From assembly GCA_913052485.1 (NCBI GenBank), contig CAJXDN010000002.1, positions 1 through 64,000 on the forward strand: 64,000 nt of DNA, written 5' to 3'. A program made the position numbers and the translations under genes. Source of the stretch: an uncultured Flammeovirgaceae bacterium. Lineage in GTDB: Bacteria; Bacteroidota; Bacteroidia; Cytophagales; MED-G16. The notes under the pieces are model-generated. The model searched no databases. It was not told the DNA's origin and was given only the letters and a program-made list of their open reading frames with translations. Positions 48,061 to 56,207 of this stretch are shown in pieces; position 1 is the first letter of the stretch, and each line of letters begins with the position of its first letter.

Positions 48061-48970
48061 AAATTTGAAATTTATATTTCTAGCTCAATTAATACTTCTT
48101 CTATACTACCAAGATTTACTTTCTCAAAACAATAATTTTAGCTTTACAGAGTTAAGTGATAACGCAAAAGTTAATGCTCTTGGAGGAAATAATGTGTCCT
48201 CTACGCATACCGATTTCCTAATGAACCCTTCATTGATTGATAAAAAATTATTCTCTATAAATTATTTAAACTATTTACTAGATATTAATTCATCAAGCAT
48301 AATGTACAGTGACAGTAGTAAATTTTTAGGAAACTTTGGATTGGGCATAAAATATCTATCTCATGGAAAATTTGAAGGTTATGATTTAAATGGAAATTAT
48401 TCTGGTGATTTTTATCCAAAAGAATATATAATATCTTTTAGCAAATCATATTCTTTTTCAAAATTTAAGATAGGGACAAATATTAAATATTTCTACTCTA
48501 AATTATATGAAAATTCGAAGTCAGCATTCCTTGTGGATGTAGGAACTATATTTAAACCAATAAAAAATAAACAGTTTTCAATTGCTATAGTTGCATCAAA
48601 TATTGGTTTTGTGTTAGAAGAGAATATATCAAGTCCTAGGTCAAGTTTAAAATTTGGAACATCTTTCAAACCAGAATATATGCCAATTAGATTTTCATTC
48701 ACATATATCAAAAAAGAGAAAGAAGCTGACTTTAAAAACTTTTCAATGGGAATTGAGGTTTTATTATCAAAGTATTTAAATATTATGATTGGATATAACC
48801 ATAAAATTGAAAAAGGATTTAAACTTAACAACTCTAATAGATTAAATGGTATTTCTTATGGATTAGAATTAATATTAAAAAGGTTTAATTTAAACTATTC
48901 TAGATTAATTTTGAATAATATAGCAGGCACTAATAATATATCTATAAATTATAATTTACGTAGAAATTAA
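48023..48970 (+). CDS. porQ: Type IX secretion system protein PorQ
   Basis: FSFTELSDNAKVNALGGNNVSSTHTDFLMNPSLI; beta-barrel-like C-terminus; overlaps rseP 3' end. Confidence 0.78.
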   Translation: MLYLMTYTNYLFRNLKFIFLAQLILLLYYQDLLSQNNNFSFTELSDNAKVNALGGNNVSSTHTDFLMNPSLIDKKLFSINYLNYLLDINSSSIMYSDSSKFLGNFGLGIKYLSHGKFEGYDLNGNYSGDFYPKEYIISFSKSYSFSKFKIGTNIKYFYSKLYENSKSAFLVDVGTIFKPIKNKQFSIAIVASNIGFVLEENISSPRSSLKFGTSFKPEYMPIRFSFTYIKKEKEADFKNFSMGIEVLLSKYLNIMIGYNHKIEKGFKLNNSNRLNGISYGLELILKRFNLNYSRLILNNIAGTNNISINYNLRRN

Positions 48971-48973
48971 AAT

Positions 48974-50359
48974 ATGGAAAAAATGAAAAATATGACCCCT
49001 CAAGAAGTGGTAACTGAACTGGACAAGTATATTATTGGTCAAGCAGAAGCAAAAAGGAATGTAGCGATAGCATTGAGAAATAGATGGAGAAGAATGAATG
49101 TTGAGAATGAGATTAAAAACGAAATAATCCCAAATAATATCTTGATGATTGGTGCAACTGGAGTTGGAAAGACGGAAATTGCAAGAAGACTTGCAAAACT
49201 TTCTGATGCTCCATTTACTAAAGTAGAGGCTTCAAAATTCACAGAAGTAGGATATGTTGGTAGAGATGTTGAGAGTATGGTTAGAGATCTTGTAGAACAA
49301 TCAGTAAATCTAGTCAAGACAATAAAAAAAGAAGAGGTAAAGGTTAGAGCTCAAGAAAGTGTAAATAACATCATTCTTGATATACTCATTCCCCCTATAA
49401 ATAAAGTCCAATCAAATGTTAACCTAAGTCTAGAAAAAAATAGTAATAACGATGACAAAGAGATTAATGAGAAAACCAGAGAAAAATTCAGAGAAAAAAT
49501 AAATAGTGGTGAGTTAGATGATAGAAAAATTGAAATCATTGTACAAAAACCATCAAACTCAGGTATAGGTATGGTAGGTGGAGGAATGATGGATGAATCA
49601 TCAATGATTAATCTCCAAGATATGATAAGTAATATGATGCCTAAAAGAAATAAAAAAAGAAAGGTTACTATAGAAGAAGCAAAAAAAATACTGTTGGAGT
49701 CTGAAGTTTCAAAATTAATAGACATGGACGAGGTTAAGGATGAGGCAATAAAGAAAGCTGAAAATACTGGAATAATTTTTATTGATGAGATTGATAAAAT
49801 TAGCGGAAATTCGAAAAAAGGGGGAGGTCCTGATGTCAGTAGAGAGGGAGTACAAAGAGACCTCTTGCCAATAGTTGAGGGAACATCAGTAACAACAAAG
49901 TATGGCATCATAAAGACAGATCATATATTATTTATATCAGCTGGAGCATTTCATCTATCAAAACCATCTGATCTAATACCAGAATTACAAGGTAGATTCC
50001 CAATTCGTGTAGAGTTAGATAATCTAACTCAGGATGATTTTCTAAAAATCTTATGTGAACCAAAAAACTCACTCACAAAACAATACAAAGCTCTGATAAA
50101 ATCTGAAAATGTTGAAATCATTTTTAATCAAGATGCGCTAGAAGAGATCTCACATAAAGCATTCATAATAAACTCTGAAATTGAAAACATTGGAGCCAGG
50201 AGATTGCACACAGTTATGAGTAAATTATTAAATGAAATTTTATTTGATATACCTGAAAAGATCGGTCCAAATGCAAAAGTTGTAATTACTAAAAAAATGG
50301 TTTCAGAAAAACTAGATTCAATTACTCAAAATAAAGATTTAAGCGAGTATATACTATAA
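48974..50359 (+). CDS. hslU: ATP-dependent protease ATPase subunit HslU
   Basis: TPQEVVTELDKYIIGQAEAKRNVAIALRNRWRR, MIGATGVGKTEIARRLAKL, FIDEIDKIS, RDLLPIVEGTSVTTKYG, GARRLHTVMSKLLNEI. Confidence 0.97.
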   Translation: MEKMKNMTPQEVVTELDKYIIGQAEAKRNVAIALRNRWRRMNVENEIKNEIIPNNILMIGATGVGKTEIARRLAKLSDAPFTKVEASKFTEVGYVGRDVESMVRDLVEQSVNLVKTIKKEEVKVRAQESVNNIILDILIPPINKVQSNVNLSLEKNSNNDDKEINEKTREKFREKINSGELDDRKIEIIVQKPSNSGIGMVGGGMMDESSMINLQDMISNMMPKRNKKRKVTIEEAKKILLESEVSKLIDMDEVKDEAIKKAENTGIIFIDEIDKISGNSKKGGGPDVSREGVQRDLLPIVEGTSVTTKYGIIKTDHILFISAGAFHLSKPSDLIPELQGRFPIRVELDNLTQDDFLKILCEPKNSLTKQYKALIKSENVEIIFNQDALEEISHKAFIINSEIENIGARRLHTVMSKLLNEILFDIPEKIGPNAKVVITKKMVSEKLDSITQNKDLSEYIL

Positions 50360-50848
50360 CTTTAATTGCTTAGGAAATTTGATCCATTCCAAATCATAAT
50401 CAGAGAAATTTTTTATAATATCCCAGTTTTCTATATTTAAATTAACAATTGCTACCCCACATGTCGGCAAATTATAAAGATTAATCGAAGTTAACTTATT
50501 TACTAAATCCGTTAGACCTGGGTTATGACCAATAACCATAATTGATTCATAAGTATTACTAATTTTCTTTAATATGTTTATTATATTTTCACTGCTCGAG
50601 TGATATAACTCGTCAATAAAACTAATTTTATTTATCTTAATTAATTCAATAAAAAAATCAGCAGTCAACCTTGTTCTCTTGGAGGAACTTGAAATTAATA
50701 AATCTATATTATCAATTTTTTTTGATAATTCTTTTGACATTAAATTTCCATCTTGAACCCCTCTATTATTAAGAGACCTATCAAAATCATTTAAAGATAA
50801 ATCCGACCAACTAGATTTACAGTGTCTAATTATTATTAATTTTTTCAT
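50354..50848 (-). CDS. SixA-type histidine phosphatase family protein
   Basis: KLIIIRHCKSSWSDLSLNDFDRSLNNRG, SSSKRTRLTADF, MVIGHNPGLTDL. Confidence 0.9.
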   Translation of the reverse strand: MKKLIIIRHCKSSWSDLSLNDFDRSLNNRGVQDGNLMSKELSKKIDNIDLLISSSSKRTRLTADFFIELIKINKISFIDELYHSSSENIINILKKISNTYESIMVIGHNPGLTDLVNKLTSINLYNLPTCGVAIVNLNIENWDIIKNFSDYDLEWIKFPKQLKL

Positions 50849-50849
50849 T

Positions 50850-51839
50850 TTATATTATATCAAATTTTATATCATTCATGCATTTAAAATGTTTTACAGG
50901 ACAAGATGCTAAGCCAATTTTTGTACAGGGTCTACAGTGTAAAATTTTATTTTCTAGTACTGAGAAAGATGTCTGATAGGGATAAAAACCTAAATTATGA
51001 TGAGTTGATCCAAAAACTACAAATATTTTTTTATTTAAGGCTGAAGCAATGTGCATAAAACCAGTATCATGGGTAAAAACATTTTTAGATAATTTAATAA
51101 TACCTGCTGAACCCTGAATTGATAGTTTTCCACAAAAGTTATAAATTATAGTTTTCTTATTAAGCTTATTTCTAATATCATTATCTAATGTATTAGATGA
51201 ATTAAAAAAAATCTCAATATTTTTTGCAGTTTGAACTTCATCTTTTCCACCAATTAATACTATTGGTCCATTAATTTTATCACATAGCTCAATTATTTTT
51301 TTTTCAGGTAATCTTTTAGTAAAGTGTTTAGCACCAATAACAACAGCACTACACTTACTGAAATCAGCTTGATAATTTTTCAATTTTATTATTTCCTTTT
51401 CGTCAACTTTAAAATCAAGCCCTTTTCCATCATCTGTAATATCTAGATTTGATAATGTATCGACATATGAGGTAGTTATATGATTAATACTTGTCAAGAT
51501 TTTAAAATTGGTATATATCCATCTTCTGAAAAACTGTTTGTTATAGGTTAGGTGAGTTTTTATTAAAAATAATTTTAAGAAATTAGATCTTAAATTATTA
51601 TGTAAATCAATTACTAGATCATATTTTTCTCTTCTCAAATTTAAAAGGGTTTTATATAAATTATTATTGAATTCTATAACCTTATCAACACTTTTATTGT
51701 TATAGTATACTGAACAATATTCTTTCTTTGTTATGAAATGTATTTCAGAATCAGGGTACTTACCTTTTAAAAGTCTAGGAACAGGAGTTGATAGCACAAC
51801 ATCTCCAAGAGAAGAAAATCGCACAATTAAAATCTTCAT
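50850..51839 (-). CDS. Glycosyltransferase family 9 (heptosyltransferase-like)
   Basis: MKILIVRFSSLGDVVLSTPVPRLLK, DLVIDLHNNLRS, FTHDTGFMHIASALNKKIFVVFGST. Confidence 0.92.
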   Translation of the reverse strand: MKILIVRFSSLGDVVLSTPVPRLLKGKYPDSEIHFITKKEYCSVYYNNKSVDKVIEFNNNLYKTLLNLRREKYDLVIDLHNNLRSNFLKLFLIKTHLTYNKQFFRRWIYTNFKILTSINHITTSYVDTLSNLDITDDGKGLDFKVDEKEIIKLKNYQADFSKCSAVVIGAKHFTKRLPEKKIIELCDKINGPIVLIGGKDEVQTAKNIEIFFNSSNTLDNDIRNKLNKKTIIYNFCGKLSIQGSAGIIKLSKNVFTHDTGFMHIASALNKKIFVVFGSTHHNLGFYPYQTSFSVLENKILHCRPCTKIGLASCPVKHFKCMNDIKFDII

Positions 51840-53337
51840 CTTACTAATAATTTTTTTTTCAAATTTAAAATTAAAATCTCAAAGTAGTTCAGATAGCATT
51901 ATTTTTCAAAAAAAAAGGATAGAGTTTGATATAAGTGAAATGAATGGAAACTTTTGGGTTAAAGAAAACTCTGAACACTTTCTTGTTCTTGGTGATATTG
52001 AAAATGGGAAAAATTTAAAATGGATATTTAAGACTTTTGATAGAGAACTTAACCCTTTAAAGGATACGATCCTAGCACTTGACAGATCTTATACATTAAA
52101 GAATATAATTTCTGATGATAAGTTTTTTAACCTTTTCTATAAAAAAAATTATTCAAATGAGAAAGATTATTTATATGTGAAATATGACTATGTATCAAAT
52201 ACTTTCAATTCATATGAGATAAGATTACCCCTAAGCCTTACAATAAAAAAAACACTTATTTACAGTGAAAATTTAATTTTACTTGGAAATCTGAAAAACG
52301 GACGCAACCTTGTCAGTATTTATGATATAAATACTAAACAACTAAATAACATATATGACTATTTATATTCCGAAAATGATATAATAAATATTTTTAAAAG
52401 TGACCCATCATCATTTGATGTATTATTATCCAAGAACGGAGATAATAATCTAAAAACAATAGAAAGAAAAAAATATTCAATTAATAGAGATTTCATAGGG
52501 TCCTACTCTATAGAATCTAGTAAAAATAGCATTATTGAATCAAAAAAAATTAGACATAATAAAGAAGAATATAATGTATCATTGATAGGTATTAAAAACT
52601 CTAAACAAGCCCTAGGGTTTAGAATTGATTTATCAGGAGAAAGGCTTGAGATGTTAAACGAGAAAAAATTTCTAGAAATTAACGTATTAAAAGATTTTTT
52701 TATAAGTGAGAACAAAATTTTAAATAAAAAAATTAATAAAAAAGACCTTAACAACCTTAAACTTGGATACGAGTTTTATATAGACACTTTATTTATCTCA
52801 AACAATCAAATTCATATCTCATTTGAAAGTTTAAAACCAAACTATTCTAATGATGGGTTCAGTAACTATTCTTATATGCCATATTATAATTCATATACAG
52901 GAAGATATGATAAAAAAATAAATCCAAAATTTGGAGGTTACTCACATGATATAAGTATTTACTTAGTATTAGATATGAAAGGTAACATACAATTATCTTC
53001 TGTAGAAAGGATCAATAACCTTAAAACTTTTGATAATAAACCATATTTAAATTATTTAATTAAGGGTAATAATTTAATCAGGTTCTATGTTAACAAAGGA
53101 ATAATTACCCTATTAAAAAAAGATATTGTAAAAAATATAAAATCGAAAGTAGGAGTTTTTAAATTGAAAGTAGATAAAAATGAGATAGTTATTAAGAGCG
53201 AGACAAACCCTGAAGGTACATTTAATTGGTATAAGAATAACTATTTATCATATGGGATTCAAAATATCAAAATAAAAGATCATTCTCAAAATATCAATAA
53301 AAGGGTTTTTTACATTTCAAATTTTGAAATTAATTGA
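51733..53337 (+). CDS. Secreted protein of unknown function (start uncertain)
   Basis: Long ORF with signal-peptide-like IKIFILLIIFFSNLKLKSQ beginning about codon 32; no ATG/GTG/TTG between 51733 and the signal peptide. Confidence 0.65.
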   Translation: MKCISESGYLPFKSLGTGVDSTTSPREENRTIKIFILLIIFFSNLKLKSQSSSDSIIFQKKRIEFDISEMNGNFWVKENSEHFLVLGDIENGKNLKWIFKTFDRELNPLKDTILALDRSYTLKNIISDDKFFNLFYKKNYSNEKDYLYVKYDYVSNTFNSYEIRLPLSLTIKKTLIYSENLILLGNLKNGRNLVSIYDINTKQLNNIYDYLYSENDIINIFKSDPSSFDVLLSKNGDNNLKTIERKKYSINRDFIGSYSIESSKNSIIESKKIRHNKEEYNVSLIGIKNSKQALGFRIDLSGERLEMLNEKKFLEINVLKDFFISENKILNKKINKKDLNNLKLGYEFYIDTLFISNNQIHISFESLKPNYSNDGFSNYSYMPYYNSYTGRYDKKINPKFGGYSHDISIYLVLDMKGNIQLSSVERINNLKTFDNKPYLNYLIKGNNLIRFYVNKGIITLLKKDIVKNIKSKVGVFKLKVDKNEIVIKSETNPEGTFNWYKNNYLSYGIQNIKIKDHSQNINKRVFYISNFEIN

Positions 53338-53366
53338 CTAATCATAACAAATTATTAAATACAAAT

Positions 53367-53374
53367 TATATTTG
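53367..53374 (+). promoter_or_regulatory. Candidate -7 element for pyrR-pyrB-GntP operon
   Basis: TATATTTG 7 nt before ATG 53382. Confidence 0.35.
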
Positions 53375-53381
53375 TAAATAA

Positions 53382-53921
53382 ATGACTAATAAATCTAGAT
53401 TGTTTAATAGAGAAAGACTCGAAATAACAATCGATCGCCTTTGTCATCAACTTATTGAAAATCATAAAAATTTTAATAATTCAGTACTAATCGGGCTTCA
53501 GCCAAGAGGCATTTTTTTCCTTGATAGAATAAAAAGAAAAATAAATTCATTATTAGAGAAAGAAATTGAATCTGGAATTCTTGATACTACATTTTATAGA
53601 GATGACTTTAGATCTAATGAAATTCCCCAAGCCAAAGAGACACTTATACCTTTTCTAGTAGATGATAAAAATGTAGTAATAATTGATGATGTATTATTTA
53701 CTGGGAGAACAGTTAGATCAGCTATGGATGGAATTATGAATTTTGGTAGACCAAAAAAAATAGAATTACTTGTCTTAGTTGACAGAAAATATAGTAGGGA
53801 TATTCCTATTGAGCCTACATATTGTGGTATTAAAATTAATACCATTACTTCTGATAGAATTGAAGTTAATTTAGCCGAACAAGGTTTTGAAAAGGATAAT
53901 ATTTGGGTTATAAATAGATAA
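53382..53921 (+). CDS. pyrR: Bifunctional pyr operon regulator/uracil phosphoribosyltransferase-like PyrR
   Basis: LIGLQPRGIFFLDRI, LDTTFYRDDF, NVVIIDDVLFTGRTVRSAMDGIM, LVLVDRKYSRDIPIEPTYCG. Confidence 0.94.
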   Translation: MTNKSRLFNRERLEITIDRLCHQLIENHKNFNNSVLIGLQPRGIFFLDRIKRKINSLLEKEIESGILDTTFYRDDFRSNEIPQAKETLIPFLVDDKNVVIIDDVLFTGRTVRSAMDGIMNFGRPKKIELLVLVDRKYSRDIPIEPTYCGIKINTITSDRIEVNLAEQGFEKDNIWVINR

Positions 53922-54848
53922 ATGGAACAATTATTATCAAAAGATTTACTCGGAATAAAAAATCTAAAATTAGATGAGATAAATTTTATTTTCGATACTG
54001 CTGATAAATTTAAGGAGGTATTACAGAGACCGATCAAAAAAGTTCCTTCACTGAGACATATGACTATTGCAAATGTATTTTTTGAAAATAGTACAAGAAC
54101 CAAACTCTCTTTTGAACTAGCTCAGAAAAGATTATCAGCAGATGTCATCAATTTTTCCTCATCTATGAGCTCAGTAAAAAAGGGAGAATCACTTCTAGAC
54201 ACAATCAATAATATTTTAGTGATGAAAGTGGATATGATTGTAATGAGACATCCTGACCCTGGAGCACCTCATTTTGTAGCAAAAAATATCAATAAATCAG
54301 TTATTAATGCTGGAGACGGAACTCATGAACATCCTACTCAAGCTCTATTAGACTGCTATACTATTAAAGAGAAGTTAGGAGAAATAAAAAATAAAAAGAT
54401 AGCAATTATAGGAGACATCTCACATTCAAGAGTTGCAATTTCTAATATTTATGCTCTTCAAAAATTAGGAGCCAAAGTTATGCTATGCGGACCAAGTACA
54501 CTAATCCCTAAGCATATAAGCTCACTAAATGTTCATATTGAAAATGATATTAAAAATGCATTAAAATGGTGTGATGTAGCGAATGTTTTAAGGATTCAGC
54601 TTGAAAGACAGGGAAATAATAATTTTCCGTCGCTGAGAGAGTATGGCCTATATTATGGAATTAATAAAAAATTATTAGAAAAAATAAAAAAGGATATAAT
54701 AATTATGCATCCTGGGCCAATTAACAGAGGAGTTGAAATAAGCAGTGATGTTGCTGACTCAAAAAACTCTTTAGTCTTAGATCAGGTCGAGAATGGAGTT
54801 GCTATTAGAATGGCAGTAATGTACTTACTATCTCAAAAAAATATTTGA
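53922..54848 (+). CDS. pyrB: Aspartate carbamoyltransferase catalytic subunit
   Basis: VFFENSTRTKLSFELAQKRL, MIVMRHPDPGAPHFVA, NAGDGTHEHPTQALLDCYTI, IIMHPGPINRGVEI. Confidence 0.96.
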   Translation: MEQLLSKDLLGIKNLKLDEINFIFDTADKFKEVLQRPIKKVPSLRHMTIANVFFENSTRTKLSFELAQKRLSADVINFSSSMSSVKKGESLLDTINNILVMKVDMIVMRHPDPGAPHFVAKNINKSVINAGDGTHEHPTQALLDCYTIKEKLGEIKNKKIAIIGDISHSRVAISNIYALQKLGAKVMLCGPSTLIPKHISSLNVHIENDIKNALKWCDVANVLRIQLERQGNNNFPSLREYGLYYGINKKLLEKIKKDIIIMHPGPINRGVEISSDVADSKNSLVLDQVENGVAIRMAVMYLLSQKNI

Positions 54849-56158
54849 TGATATTTTTTTTTTATCTTCTTATAGCAGTAGTTTTAATTATTACACTTAC
54901 ATCTAGATTTAAATTTAACCCTGCGATAAGTTTACTAATTGCAGCTTTTTTTTTGGGATTAATTTTAGAATTAAAACTTGTACAAATATTAATTTTAATT
55001 TTAGATGGTATTTGGAACTCAGTAAAAGGAATAGGTTTAATAATATTATTCAGTTGTATTATTGGTCAATTTTTAAAAGAAAGTAATTCAATAAAAAACT
55101 TTGGAAATTTATTGATAAAAAGTCTTAAGTCAAATTCAATTTTATCCTTGAATATTCTTGGTTTATTTATTGGAACAGTTGTATTCTGTGACTCAGCCTT
55201 TTTAATATTAAACGGTATATCAAGATCAATTGCTTCTACATCCTCAATTTCTTTAAATAGTTTAAATCTTTCTCTTGCTGGTGGTTTATATAGTTCACAT
55301 ACTCTTATACCTCCAACACCGGGACCGATCGCAGCAATAAGTAATTTTAATCTTTTAGATAATATTGGAATGGTAATGATACTTGGAGTAATTGTAGCTA
55401 TCCCTTCATCTATTATCTCATATCTTTTTGCAAAAAAAATTATGGTAAAGAGTAAGTTGATTAATATAAAAACATCACAAAAAATTATCAAACCTCATAT
55501 TCTTGCTTATCTGTCTATCATAATTCCGTTAGGATTAATAAGTCTTAACACCTTGACTAACCTAGTTGACAAAAATGAATTTATTCTGCTTCAAAATACA
55601 TTTAGGTTAATTGGAAATCCAATTTCAGCTTTACTTTTAGGGTCAATATTTTCCTATTTGATTCCAAGAGAAAATAGGAATAATATTGAAATAATTAAAA
55701 ATTCGTTCAAAGACTTTATTCCGATAATTTTAATTACCTCATCAGGAGCTGGATTTGCTAATATTATCAAGAACTCAGAGATAGTTAGTTTATTACCAGG
55801 ATTAATGAATATTGAAAGCAGTGACATAATTTATATTTGTATTATTGGATTTATATGCAGTTCAATTATTAAAACCAGTCAAGGATCTAGTACCTCATCA
55901 ATTATTATTGTTAGTGCTATTTTATTTCCTATAATTCAAGATTTTAAATTAGAATCAATAGAATTATCTATGATAATTTTATCAATAGGTGCAGGATCTA
56001 TGATGATATCTCATGTGAATGATTCCTATTTCTGGATAGTAGTAAAAAAAACAAAATTAAATTTACTGGACGGCATCAAATATTACACCCTCATGACAAC
56101 TATTCAAAGTTTAGGAACTTTGGTAGTTATCATTATGTTAATTAGTATTTTCTTATAG
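54845..56158 (+). CDS. GntP-family permease (gluconate:H+ symporter family)
   Basis: Many TM segments; FCDSAFLILNGI, SHTLIPPTPGPIAAISNF, IIKTSQGSSTSSIII, GAGSMMISHVNDSYFWIV. Confidence 0.9.
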   Translation: MMIFFFYLLIAVVLIITLTSRFKFNPAISLLIAAFFLGLILELKLVQILILILDGIWNSVKGIGLIILFSCIIGQFLKESNSIKNFGNLLIKSLKSNSILSLNILGLFIGTVVFCDSAFLILNGISRSIASTSSISLNSLNLSLAGGLYSSHTLIPPTPGPIAAISNFNLLDNIGMVMILGVIVAIPSSIISYLFAKKIMVKSKLINIKTSQKIIKPHILAYLSIIIPLGLISLNTLTNLVDKNEFILLQNTFRLIGNPISALLLGSIFSYLIPRENRNNIEIIKNSFKDFIPIILITSSGAGFANIIKNSEIVSLLPGLMNIESSDIIYICIIGFICSSIIKTSQGSSTSSIIIVSAILFPIIQDFKLESIELSMIILSIGAGSMMISHVNDSYFWIVVKKTKLNLLDGIKYYTLMTTIQSLGTLVVIIMLISIFL

Positions 56159-56207
56159 CATACAAGATTTAAAAACTATTGACATCTAACCTCGTATAAC
56201 CAGGTGC

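Noticed and set aside
49039-49911. Minus-strand ORFs 49039-49317 and 49351-49911
   Set aside because: Antisense to hslU; Ser/Ile/Phe-rich composition typical of shadow ORFs in AT-rich genomes.
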